From Alkalisalibacterium limincola (lineage in GTDB: Bacteria; Pseudomonadota; Gammaproteobacteria; Xanthomonadales; Xanthomonadaceae): 64,000 nt of DNA. The stretch covers positions 124,001-188,000 of the forward strand of contig NZ_VRTS01000004.1 in assembly GCF_008017755.1 (NCBI RefSeq), written 5' to 3'. The notes beneath the pieces were generated by a model that had not been told where the DNA came from, did not search any database, and saw only the letters and a list, made by a program, of their open reading frames with translations. Shown here in pieces: positions 18,609 through 27,212 of the stretch. How positions within the stretch are numbered: position 1 is the first letter of the stretch; each line of letters begins with the position of its first letter. A program made the translations under genes and the position numbers.

Positions 18609-19696
18609 TCAGGGCACGCGGGCTTCGGCGACTTCCTCCGGGCCGAACACCACCACGTGTTCCAGGTCGGTGCGCACGCGCAGGCGTCGCCCGGCGCGAA
18701 GTGCACATGGCTGGGAAACAGTGCGCTGATCTCCTGGCCATCGTCCAGGCGCAGCAGGTAGAAGGTCTCTGCGCCACGGAACGCCGCAGACAGCACGGTC
18801 GTCTCGATGCCGCCGCCGCTGGAGTCTTCCGGCAAAAGGTCGTCCGGTCGCATCAGTACCCGCACCAGGCTGTCCACCTCCGCGTCCAGCGGCGATTCGC
18901 TGCGATGCAGGCCCAGCGTCGTCTGCACCGTGTGCGCATCACGCACATGCCCGCGCAGGAAACGGCCTTCGCCGACGAAGCGCGCCACGAAGGCGGTGCG
19001 TGGCTCGTGGTAAACCTCGAAGCCCGGCGCCCACTGGCGCAGGTGCCCATCCTCCATGACCCCGACGGTGTCGGCGAAGGCGAACGCCTCCTCCTGGTCG
19101 TGCGTGACCAGCAAGGCCCCGATGTTGAGCCGCTTGAGCACCTCGCGCAGGTCGGCGCGCAGGCTCAGCCGCAAGTGGGCATCGAGGCTGGAGAACGGTT
19201 CGTCGAGCAGCAGCAGCGAGGGTCGCGGAGCCAGCGAGCGTGCCAGTGCGACGCGCTGCTGCTGGCCACCGGAAAGCTCGTGCGGGTAGCGCTGGGCGAA
19301 GCGCGACAGGCCCAGCATCGCCAGCGTCTCCTCGATGCGGGGCTCGCGCTCCCCACGCGGCAGGCGGTGCAGGCCGAAGCCGACGTTCTTCGCCACGCTC
19401 AGGTGCGGGAACAGCGCCAGGTCCTGGAACACGAAGCCGATGCCACGCTTCTCCGGTGGCAGCCGCGTGGCGTCGTGGCCACGCAACACGATGCGGCCCG
19501 CGGTCGGCGGATGGAAGCCGGCAATGGCCCGCAGCAGCGTGGTCTTGCCGCAGCCGCTGGGTCCCAGCAGGCAGCCCAGCTCGCCCTGGGCCAGGCCCAG
19601 GGAAAGCTGGCGCACGGCCGGTTGGCCGTCGTAGTCGCATTCGACGTCCTCGATCCGCAGCAGGTCGTCGGCGGGGGCGTCGGGATGCGCGGGCAT
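18609..19696 (-). CDS. FbpC/PotA-type ABC transporter ATPase, frameshifted near the 3' end
   Basis: Cytoplasmic ATPase of an import-type ABC transporter. Walker A GPSGCGKTT, Q-loop VFQDLALFPH, signature ELSGGQQQRVALARS, Walker B LLLLDEPFSSLD and His switch VTHDQEEAFAFAD. A regulatory TOBE-like domain follows (VDSLVRVLMRPDDLLPED). The signature resembles ferric-iron FbpC subunits. One base is missing near 18685; with it the C-terminus reads GDGLRVRTDLEHVVVFGPEE and stops at 18609. No permease or binding protein is nearby. It starts 10 bases after sodB on the same strand. Substrate assignment is inference. Confidence 0.8.
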
Positions 19697-19706
19697 TGCT
19701 CTGGCG

Positions 19707-20285
19707 TCAGCCCAGTTGCTTGGCGACGAAGTCCCAGTTGACCAGGTTCCAGAACGCCTCCAGGTACTTCGGGCGGGCGTTGCGGTAGTCGATGTAGTAG
19801 GCGTGTTCCCACACATCGCAGGTCAGCAGCGGAACGTCCGGGCCGGTCAGCGGGGTGGCGGCGTTGGAGGTGGAAACGATCGCCAGCGTGCCGTCGGCCC
19901 GCTTCACCAGCCAGGCCCAGCCGGAGCCGAACGTGCCGATCGCGGTCTTGGTGAACTCTTCCTTGAACTTCTCGAAGGAACCGAAGGCCTTGTTGATGCC
20001 GTCGGCCAGCGCGCCGCTGGGCTCGCCACCGGCGTCGGGACCCATGCAGTTCCAGTAGAAGGTGTGGTTCCAGACCTGGGCGGCATTGTTGAACACGCCA
20101 CCCTGGGACTTCCTGACGATGGTCTCGAGGTCGGCGTTCTCGAACTCGGTGCCCTCGATCATCTCGTTGAGCTTGGTGACGTAGGTCTGGTGGTGCTTGC
20201 CGTAGTGGAATTCCAGGGTCTCGGCCGAGATGTGCGGCTCCAGCGCGTTCTTTTCGTACGGCAGGGCGGGCAGTTCAATCGACAT
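19707..20285 (-). CDS. sodB: Superoxide dismutase, Fe type
   Basis: Cytoplasmic Fe superoxide dismutase of 192 residues, typical SodB length. Metal ligands are seen in [13 protein letters not shown] (first His), QVWNHTFYW (second His) and [11 protein letters not shown] (Asp and His). The [18 protein letters not shown] block fits the iron rather than manganese branch. The ribosome site AAAGGAG lies seven bases before the ATG. Divergent from grxD; the ABC ATPase follows on the same strand. Confidence 0.93.
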   Translation of the reverse strand: MSIELPALPYEKNALEPHISAETLEFHYGKHHQTYVTKLNEMIEGTEFENADLETIVRKSQGGVFNNAAQVWNHTFYWNCMGPDAGGEPSGALADGINKAFGSFEKFKEEFTKTAIGTFGSGWAWLVKRADGTLAIVSTSNAATPLTGPDVPLLTCDVWEHAYYIDYRNARPKYLEAFWNLVNWDFVAKQLG

Positions 20286-20411
20286 GCGGCTCTCCTTTGC
20301 TTTCTGGCGGGGGGTGGCTGCCGCCGCGCGATGCGGCGGAAAGATCTACAATTCTATCCCATGCGCGGTGACGCTCGCGTCCCCGGCCCGACTTGCGCAT
20401 GGAGTTCAATG
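20286..20411. promoter_or_regulatory. sodB-grxD divergent intergenic region
   Basis: The region holds the sodB ribosome site, a perfect hairpin CCGCCGC-gcgat-GCGGCGG (20321-20339) and a possible -10 element TACAAT (20347-20352) reading toward grxD. No convincing -35 partner or Fur/OxyR site could be seen by eye. Confidence 0.4.
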
Positions 20412-20735
20412 ATGTCTGCCACCGAACGGATCAAGGCCCTGGTGCAGGGCCATCCCGTCGTCCTGTTCATGAAGGGCACCCCGCAGTTCCCGATGTGCGG
20501 CTTCTCCAGCCGCGCCGTGGAGGCCTTGAAGAAGGTCGACGCGAAGATCACCCCCGTCAACGTGCTGGAGGATCCGGAGCTGCGCGCCGACCTGCCGCGC
20601 TACTCCGACTGGCCGACGTTTCCGCAGCTGTTCGTCAACGGCGAGCTGATCGGCGGCTGCGACATCGTCACCGACCTCTACGACAGCGGCGAGCTCAGGC
20701 GCATCGTCGCCGAAGCCCAGAAGGACGCCGTGTGA
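20412..20735 (+). CDS. grxD: Monothiol glutaredoxin GrxD family
   Basis: Small cytoplasmic CGFS-type glutaredoxin of 107 residues that binds or transfers [2Fe-2S] clusters. The active-site motif is KGTPQFPMCGFSSRAV, followed by WPTFPQLFVNGELIGGCDI, the glutathione and cluster binding region. Two ATGs are adjacent; the second (20412) has GGAG at a better distance. It is divergent from sodB, a pairing that makes sense for iron and redox homeostasis. Its stop overlaps the GTG start of the next gene. Confidence 0.94.
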   Translation: MSATERIKALVQGHPVVLFMKGTPQFPMCGFSSRAVEALKKVDAKITPVNVLEDPELRADLPRYSDWPTFPQLFVNGELIGGCDIVTDLYDSGELRRIVAEAQKDAV

Positions 20736-21487
20736 GCCAGAACAAGTTTGCCGAGCCGGCAACGGATGCGCTGGCCGGGCGCGTGGTGCTGGTGGTGGGG
20801 GCGTTGGGCGGGCTGGGCAGTGCCAGTGCCAGGGCGTGTGCCGCCGCCGGGGCCGAAGTGGTGCTGCTTGGACGCCGCGTGCCGAAGCTCAACCGGCTCT
20901 ACGACGAGCTGGTCGCGGCCGGGGGCAGGGCGGCGATCTATCCGCTGGATCTCGAAGGGGCGACGCCGGCCGACTACGCCGACATGGCCGAGCGCATCGA
21001 GGGCGAGTTCGGCCGGCTCGATGGCATCGTCCATGCTGCGGCGAACTTTCCCGGGCTCACGCCGCTGGAGCTCACCGAGCCGGAGGCCTTTGCCCGCGCG
21101 ATCCACGTCAACCTGACCGCGCCGATGCTGCTGACCCAGGCCTGCCTGCCGCTGTTGAAGAAGGCCCGGGACTCGGCGGTCGTGTTCGTGTCGGATGCGC
21201 CGGCGCGGATCGCTCGCGCGCATTGGGGCGGCTACGCCGTGGCCAAGCATGGACTGCAGGGGCTGGTGGCCGTGCTGGGTGACGAACTGGTCAACTCGCC
21301 TGTGCGGGTCAGCGCACTGGAGCCCGGCCCGATGCGCACTTCGCTGCGTGGGCGCGCCTACTTCGGCGAGAACCCGGCCAGCTGGCCGGAGCCTTCCGCC
21401 TACGCCCCGGCCGTGGTGCACCTGCTGTCGGCCGACGGCGCCGAGCACCGTGGCCGCGTGTGGCCGCTCGAGCTCAGGGCGGGCTGA
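20732..21487 (+). CDS. SDR family oxidoreductase (YciK-like)
   Basis: NAD(P)-dependent short-chain dehydrogenase of 251 residues. The Rossmann motif is VVLVVGALGGLGSASARA (G-x-x-x-G-x-G variant), then GIVHAAANFPGL (NAG-like). The catalytic region is FVSDAPARIARAHWGGYAVAKHG with Y-x-x-x-K; an Asp or Ser stands near the usual Ser position. GTG start overlapping the grxD stop (GTGA). The YciK-type assignment rests on overall pattern; substrate unknown. Confidence 0.82.
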   Translation: MSQNKFAEPATDALAGRVVLVVGALGGLGSASARACAAAGAEVVLLGRRVPKLNRLYDELVAAGGRAAIYPLDLEGATPADYADMAERIEGEFGRLDGIVHAAANFPGLTPLELTEPEAFARAIHVNLTAPMLLTQACLPLLKKARDSAVVFVSDAPARIARAHWGGYAVAKHGLQGLVAVLGDELVNSPVRVSALEPGPMRTSLRGRAYFGENPASWPEPSAYAPAVVHLLSADGAEHRGRVWPLELRAG

Positions 21488-21490
21488 TCG

Positions 21491-22090
21491 GTGGAAATGA
21501 CCGTCGCCGCCGCCGCGATCCTGCTGTTCCTGATCCTCGATCCGCTGGGCAACATTCCGATCTTCCTCAACCTGCTCAAGCCGCTGTCGCCGCAGCGGCG
21601 GCGGGTGGTGCTGGCGCGCGAGCTGCTGATCGCCCTGGCGGTCCTGTTCGTGTTCCTGTTTGCCGGCCGTTGGCTGCTGGAGCTGATGCACCTGCGCCAG
21701 GAGTCGGTCAGCATCGCCGGTGGCATCGTGCTGTTCCTGATCGGATTGAAGATGATCTTCCCCAGGCCCGAGGGCATCTTCGGCGACTCTCCGGAGGGCG
21801 AGCCGTTCATCGTTCCGATGGCGATCCCGCTGATCGCCGGGCCCTCGGGCATGGCGGCGGTCATGCTGTTCGCGAACTCGGCCCCGGATCGCATGGGGGC
21901 CTGGAGCCTGGCGCTGCTGCTGGCCTGGGGCGCCACGGCGATCATCCTGTTCGCCTCGACCTGGCTGTTCAAGCTGCTGGGCATGCGCGTGCTTATCGCG
22001 ATGGAGCGCTTGATGGGCATGCTGCTGGTGGTGATCAGCGTGCAGATGATCATCGATGGCGTGGCGACCTACGCCGCGTCGCTGGCCTGA
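21491..22090 (+). CDS. MarC family integral membrane protein
   Basis: Inner-membrane protein of 199 residues with about six hydrophobic helices. Family markers: ILDPLGNIPIFLNLLKPL at the N-terminus, SIAGGIVLFLIGLKMIF, and IVPMAIPLIAGPSGMAAVML centrally. Members (MarC, YhgN) have no firmly established transport substrate, and the link to antibiotic resistance in the name is historical. GTG start three bases after the SDR gene; ATG at 21497 is an alternative. Confidence 0.88.
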   Translation: MEMTVAAAAILLFLILDPLGNIPIFLNLLKPLSPQRRRVVLARELLIALAVLFVFLFAGRWLLELMHLRQESVSIAGGIVLFLIGLKMIFPRPEGIFGDSPEGEPFIVPMAIPLIAGPSGMAAVMLFANSAPDRMGAWSLALLLAWGATAIILFASTWLFKLLGMRVLIAMERLMGMLLVVISVQMIIDGVATYAASLA

Positions 22091-22443
22091 CCGGCGACAA
22101 GTTCCGGACTGTCATCGCAACGCAGCATCGGTGACCTAGCCTGCGTGCACGGGACAGGCCGGCGCTTGCCGCCCGGTGGCCTCGTGCGGCGCCGTCGCCC
22201 GCCGCAAGTGTCTGGCAGCGCTGAAGTTAATCCATGCGTGCGACCAGTCTCGGATCGTCACGGGATTGTAACCTTCGCCTTCTATGGTGTTAAACTGAAG
22301 TTAACCCGGCAGCGCCATACGGTGCCGTGGGGTGCGGGGATTCCAGCAACGCCAGTTTTGCCGCCCGACGGGTGGCGCGTTTCCATTCGCCGGCAGGATG
22401 CCGCACTCCTTTCCTACAGATTCCAACAGTCAGGGTATTTACC
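22091..22443. promoter_or_regulatory. Upstream region of the Oar-type receptor gene with repeated CTGAAGTTAA
   Basis: No gene is supported in these 353 bases. The 10-mer CTGAAGTTAA occurs at 22221-22230 and again at 22295-22304, 74 bases apart. The second copy lies inside the inverted repeat GTTAA-N7-TTAAC (22289-22305). A GGCAGCG also accompanies both copies, before the first and after the second. The AT-rich sequence around 22265-22305 stands out from its surroundings and is a plausible operator or promoter. No -35/-10 pair is assigned. Confidence 0.4.
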
Positions 22444-25400
22444 ATGATCGATCGATCGAAGATCCGGGTCTCGCGCTTGACGCTCGGCCTGCTCGCCGCA
22501 CTGGCCGCCGCACCTGCGTTCGCCCAGAGCACGTCCGCCTCGCTCGGTGGCCGCGTCGTCTCCGATGCCGGCCAGCCGGTGGCGAATGCCGAGGTTGTCA
22601 TCGTCCATGCACCGTCGGGCACCGTCAGCCGCACCACCACCGATGAGAGCGGCCGCTACGTTTCGCGCGGCCTGCGCGTCGGCGGCCCCTACACCATCAC
22701 GGTGCAGGCGCCGGGCTTCCAGTCGACCGCGCAGGAGGACATCTACGCGCAGCTGGCCGAAACCGCCACGGTGAACGTGTCGCTGGCCACCGACTCGGCC
22801 ACCACGCTCGAGGCCATCACGGTCGTGGGTACCAGCGTTTCCGAGATCTTCGGCACCGACCGCATCGGCGCGGGCACCAGCGTGTCCGAGCGTCAGATCC
22901 AGGCGCTGCCGTCGATCGGCCGCAACATCCAGGACTACGCGCGCCTTGATCCGCGCGTGCAGGTGACCGACAAGCAGCGTGGCGAGATCTCGGTGGGTGG
23001 CCAGAACACCCGCTTCAACGCGATCCGCATCGACGGTGTGTCGACCAACGACCCGTTCGGCCTGGAGTCGAACAACCTGCCGACCATCCGCCAGCCGGTG
23101 TCCATCGACGCGATCGAGGAAATCCAGGTTGCCGTGGCCGATTACGATGTCACCATCACCGGCGCCACGGGCGCAGTGATCAACGCTGTCACCAAGTCCG
23201 GCACCAACGACTTCAGCGGCTCGGTTTACGGTGTGTACCGCGACAACTCGTTCGTCCGGAAGAACGACAACGGCGAGCGGTTCAACGGCTTTGACGACGA
23301 GACCACCTACGGCTTCACGCTGGGCGGCCCGATCGTGCAGGATCGTCTGTTCTTCTTCTTGAACTACGAGCGGTTCAACCGCACCGCGCCGGGTCCGGCG
23401 TTCGGACCGCCGGGTTCTGGCGCCACGAACATCGTCGGCATCACCAACGAAGAGATCGCCCGCGTCCAGCAGATCGCGTCCGCTTACGGCTTCAATGCCG
23501 GCACCCTGGACATTCCGGATGCGCTGGAAACCGACATCGAAGAGTACGCGGTCAAGATCGACTGGAACATCACCGACGACCACCGCGCCAGCTTCCGTTA
23601 CTCCAACACCGAGCAGGTCGAGGCCAACCTTCCCGGCTTCGGCAACAACTCGCTGTCTCTCAACAGCTACTGGTACAACCAGAACAAGACCTTCGAGAGC
23701 GTGGTCGGCCAGCTGTACAGCGACTGGGGCACCAACTTCTCGACCGAGTTCAAGGCGTCCTACCGTGAGTACAACGCGATCGCCGAGCCGTTCTCGCGTC
23801 TGCCGTCGATCCGGGTGACCACCGCTTCGAACGGCAACCTGTTCCTGGGTACCGAGCAGTTCCGCCACATCAACGTGCTCGAGACCGAAGAGCTCAGCTT
23901 CTTCGGCGCCGGCACGCTTTTCCTCGGCGACCACGAGCTGAAGTTCGGCGCCGAGTATGCGCAGAACGACATCTTCAACTTGTTCGGCCGTGACCAGTTC
24001 GGCGTCTACCAGTTCAACTCGATCGACGACTTCGAGGCCGGCGCGCCCGCGTTCTACACGTCGCGCAGGGCTTTCGACGGCAACCCGGCATCGGTCGCCG
24101 CCGACTGGCGCCTGGACAACCTGGCGTTCTTCGTCCAGGACACCTGGCGCGCCACGAACAACCTCACCCTGGTGGCAGGCCTGCGCGTCGACATCCCCAA
24201 GGTCAGCGACCGCCCGCAGTTCAACCCGTTGATCCAGGAGCTCTACGGCGTCGACAACACCGCCACGATCGACGGCAACGAGCTGGTCCAGCCACGCTTC
24301 GGCTTCAACTACACCTTTGATTCCGAGCGACCCACCCAGTTGCGTGGCGGCTTTGGCCTGTTCCAGGGTGCGGCGGCGAACGTGTGGCTTTCCAACCCGT
24401 TCTCCAACACCGGGCAGAACTTCTTCGTCTACGAAGCCCGCAACCAAGACCCCGGCTTCTTCAGCCCGGATCCGGACAACCAGCCCGAGCCGGCCGGCGT
24501 GCCGGCCCGCCAGGCGGTCGACGTCATCGATCCCGACCTGGGCCAGCCGTCGGTGTGGAAGGCCAACCTGGCATTCGACCATGAGCTGCCGTACTGGGGC
24601 GTGGTCGCGTCGGCCGAGGCCATCCTCACCCGCACCAAGGAGGCGATCTACTACGAGCGCCTGGACCTCGGCGAAGCGAGCCGGATCGGTCCGGATGGCC
24701 GCGCGATGTACTGGAATGCGGCGGGCTACAACCCGTTGAACTTCAATGCCAACGGGCAGTTCTCGGGTGGTGCCAACCCGCGCTCCAACCGCGACCCGCG
24801 CATCGCCGACGTCACCATGGCCCGTCCGACCAGCAAGGGCATGGGCCAGCAGCTGACGCTTGCCCTGACCAAGCCGCAGACGGACAACTGGTTCTGGCAG
24901 GCGTCCTACACCTACACCAACGCCACCGAGGTCAATCCGCTGACCAGCTCGCAGGCGGTGTCGAACTGGAACAACAACCTGATCTTCCAGGCCAACGAGG
25001 AAGTGGCGGGCCGGACCAACTACGCCATCAAGGACAGCTTCCAGCTGACGGTAGGCTACGGGCGCGAGTTCTTCGGCAACAACCGCACCGACTTCGCGCT
25101 GTTCTACAGCGGCCGGTCGGGCAAGCCGTACAGCTGGGCATTCCGCAACGACGTCAATGGCGACAGCCGCGGCAACAACGACCTGTTCTACGTGCCGTCG
25201 GGCCCGGGCGATGTGATTTTCAGCAACGCCAACTTCACCGACGCCGCGTCGATCGTCAACGATCCCATGGTGGAAGCGGCGTTCTTCGAGTTCATGGCTG
25301 CCAATCCGGGCCTGGCCCGTTTCGCCGGCAGCGTCGCGGATCGCAACTCCGAGCGCAATCGCTGGGTCAACCAGTTCGACATCCGCATCACGCAGCAGCT

Positions 25401-25662
25401 GCCGGGCTTCTTCCGCGACAACAAGGCGGAGATCTACCTGGACATCCTCAATGTCGGCAACCTGATCAACAAGGATTGGGGACACATCGAGGAAATCGGG
25501 TTCCCGTCGGCCCGCCGGGTGGCCACCTATCGCGGCATCGATCCGAACACGGGCAAGTACGTGTACGGGTTCAACCCGAACCAGGTCGACAGCGCCTTCA
25601 TCCGTGATGACACGGGCGAGTCGCGTTGGGCCGCGCAGGTGGGTTTCCGCTACCGCTTCTAA
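22444..25662 (+). CDS. Oar-type TonB-dependent outer-membrane receptor
   Basis: Outer-membrane protein of 1072 residues. Signal peptide (LTLGLLAALAAAPAFAQ); carboxypeptidase-regulatory-like domain at about residues 30-110 (SLGGRVVSDAGQPVANAEV); a TonB-box-like LEAITVVG near residue 122; plug domain to about residue 250 (NIQDYARLDPRVQVTD, ITGATGAVINAVTKSGTN); then a long beta-barrel ending in GFRYRF with the C-terminal aromatic. This architecture is the Oar/CirA-like group abundant in Xanthomonadaceae, whose substrates are mostly unknown. The ATG at 22444 gives the signal peptide. Monocistronic, with its own terminator. Confidence 0.9.
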   Translation: MIDRSKIRVSRLTLGLLAALAAAPAFAQSTSASLGGRVVSDAGQPVANAEVVIVHAPSGTVSRTTTDESGRYVSRGLRVGGPYTITVQAPGFQSTAQEDIYAQLAETATVNVSLATDSATTLEAITVVGTSVSEIFGTDRIGAGTSVSERQIQALPSIGRNIQDYARLDPRVQVTDKQRGEISVGGQNTRFNAIRIDGVSTNDPFGLESNNLPTIRQPVSIDAIEEIQVAVADYDVTITGATGAVINAVTKSGTNDFSGSVYGVYRDNSFVRKNDNGERFNGFDDETTYGFTLGGPIVQDRLFFFLNYERFNRTAPGPAFGPPGSGATNIVGITNEEIARVQQIASAYGFNAGTLDIPDALETDIEEYAVKIDWNITDDHRASFRYSNTEQVEANLPGFGNNSLSLNSYWYNQNKTFESVVGQLYSDWGTNFSTEFKASYREYNAIAEPFSRLPSIRVTTASNGNLFLGTEQFRHINVLETEELSFFGAGTLFLGDHELKFGAEYAQNDIFNLFGRDQFGVYQFNSIDDFEAGAPAFYTSRRAFDGNPASVAADWRLDNLAFFVQDTWRATNNLTLVAGLRVDIPKVSDRPQFNPLIQELYGVDNTATIDGNELVQPRFGFNYTFDSERPTQLRGGFGLFQGAAANVWLSNPFSNTGQNFFVYEARNQDPGFFSPDPDNQPEPAGVPARQAVDVIDPDLGQPSVWKANLAFDHELPYWGVVASAEAILTRTKEAIYYERLDLGEASRIGPDGRAMYWNAAGYNPLNFNANGQFSGGANPRSNRDPRIADVTMARPTSKGMGQQLTLALTKPQTDNWFWQASYTYTNATEVNPLTSSQAVSNWNNNLIFQANEEVAGRTNYAIKDSFQLTVGYGREFFGNNRTDFALFYSGRSGKPYSWAFRNDVNGDSRGNNDLFYVPSGPGDVIFSNANFTDAASIVNDPMVEAAFFEFMAANPGLARFAGSVADRNSERNRWVNQFDIRITQQLPGFFRDNKAEIYLDILNVGNLINKDWGHIEEIGFPSARRVATYRGIDPNTGKYVYGFNPNQVDSAFIRDDTGESRWAAQVGFRYRF

Positions 25663-25683
25663 GCGATCGCGGCATCCACCGAC

Positions 25684-25720
25684 ACGGAAAACGGCCGGCG
25701 CTTGCGTCGGCGTTTTCCGT
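25684..25720 (+). terminator. Intrinsic terminator after the Oar-type receptor gene
   Basis: Long stem ACGGAAAACG (25684-25693) with CGTTTTCCGT (25711-25720), extended inside by CCGGCG/CGTCGG around a CTTG loop. The T-run sits in the 3' arm. Confidence 0.85.
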
Positions 25721-25801
25721 TGCGAACGCCGCTCACCCCGGGGGCTGCATACCGGTGCTAGAGTCCCCCGTTCACGAGAGCCGACAAGACAAGAAGAGCA
25801 C

Positions 25802-27187
25802 ATGACGCCAACCGCCCCCGACCGCCACACCGTCAGCGCGCGCATCTCGCCGCGCGGTGGGCTCGACATCCTTTCCCGCGACGAAGTCATCCGCCTGCGC
25901 GACGCGTCCAGTGGCGGCCTGCACGAACTGCTGCGGCGCTGTGCGCTGGCGGTGCTGACCAGCGGCAGCCAGTCCGACGACCCGCGCGCGGCGCAGGAGC
26001 GCTACCCCGACTTCGACATCCAGGTGCTGCAGCAGGACCGTGGCATCAAGCTCGAACTCAAGAACGCACCCGCCGTCGCCTTCGTCGATGGCGAGATCAT
26101 CCACGGCGTCGCCGAGCAGCTGTTCTCGGTGGTGCGCGACATCGTGTACACCGCGATCGAGGTCAAGCGTGGCGACCGCTTCGACCTGGGCACCTCCGAG
26201 GGCTTGACCAGCGCTGTGTTCGAAATCCTGCGCAACGCCCATGCGCTGCGCACCAATGTCGAACCCAGCCTGGTGGTGTGCTGGGGTGGCCATTCGATCA
26301 GCCGCAACGAGTACGAGTACACCAAGCACGTCGGCTACGAGATGGGCCTGCGCGACCTCGACATCTGCACCGGCTGTGGCCCGGGGGCGATGAAGGGGCC
26401 GATGAAGGGCGCCACGATCGCGCACGCCAAGCAGCGTCGCGTCGGCGGCCGCTACATCGGCATCACCGAGCCGGGCATCATCGCCGCGGAGTCGCCCAAC
26501 CCGATCGTCAACGAACTGGTGATCATGCCGGACATCGAGAAGCGCCTGGAGGCGTTCGTCCGGCTGGGCCACGGCATCGTCATCTTCCCCGGCGGCGTTG
26601 GCACGGCCGAGGAGATCCTCTACCTGCTGGGCATCCTGCTGCACCCGGCCAACGAGGGGCTGAAGTACCCGCTGGTGCTGACCGGTCCGGCCGGTTCGAA
26701 GGAGTACTTCGAGCAGATCGACGCCTTCCTGCGCCTGTCGCTGGGCGATGAGGTGGCGCAGCACTACCGCATCATCGTCGAGGATCCGGCCGAGGTGGCG
26801 CGCACGATGGCACGCGGCATGCGCCATGTGCGCCAGCGCCGCCTGGAGCAGAAGGACGCGTTCTTCTTCAACTGGTCGCTGCACATCGACCACCCGTTCC
26901 AGCAGCCCTTCGCGCCCACGCATGCCAACATGGCCGGGCTGGACCTGCACCGCGAGCAGCCGATGCACACGCTGGCGGCCGACCTCAGGCGCGCGTTCTC
27001 CGGCATCGTGGCCGGCAACGTCAAGGAGGAGGGCATGCGCGAGGTCGAGGCGCATGGACCCTACGAGATCAGCGGCGACCCGGCGATCATGCAGGCGCTG
27101 GACAAGCTGCTGGAGTCGTTCGTGGCGCAGCGGCGGATGAAGATCAGCGGGGAGTACAAGCCGTGCTATCGGGTCGTCACCGGCTGA
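25802..27187 (+). CDS. ppnN: Nucleotide 5'-monophosphate nucleosidase PpnN (LOG family)
   Basis: Cytoplasmic enzyme of 461 residues that hydrolyses purine and pyrimidine nucleoside monophosphates to base and ribose 5-phosphate; the E. coli homolog is activated by (p)ppGpp. The LOG core has VVCWGGHSISRNEYEYT, CTGCGPGAMKGPMKGA and the signature FPGGVGTAEEILYLLG at about residue 262. The flanking N-terminal (DILSRDEVIRLRDASSGG) and C-terminal domains are those of the long PpnN/YgdH form rather than short LOG proteins. Start ATG at 25802; convergent with the histidine kinase gene. Confidence 0.93.
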   Translation: MTPTAPDRHTVSARISPRGGLDILSRDEVIRLRDASSGGLHELLRRCALAVLTSGSQSDDPRAAQERYPDFDIQVLQQDRGIKLELKNAPAVAFVDGEIIHGVAEQLFSVVRDIVYTAIEVKRGDRFDLGTSEGLTSAVFEILRNAHALRTNVEPSLVVCWGGHSISRNEYEYTKHVGYEMGLRDLDICTGCGPGAMKGPMKGATIAHAKQRRVGGRYIGITEPGIIAAESPNPIVNELVIMPDIEKRLEAFVRLGHGIVIFPGGVGTAEEILYLLGILLHPANEGLKYPLVLTGPAGSKEYFEQIDAFLRLSLGDEVAQHYRIIVEDPAEVARTMARGMRHVRQRRLEQKDAFFFNWSLHIDHPFQQPFAPTHANMAGLDLHREQPMHTLAADLRRAFSGIVAGNVKEEGMREVEAHGPYEISGDPAIMQALDKLLESFVAQRRMKISGEYKPCYRVVTG

Positions 27188-27212
27188 GCGGGGTTGCGGG
27201 CAGCGTCGTGCC

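Noticed and set aside
22414-25890. Open frame of 1158 codons antisense to the Oar-type receptor
   Set aside because: Codon-bias shadow of a GC-rich gene. No family motif, signal or ribosome site; the plus-strand gene has clear domains.
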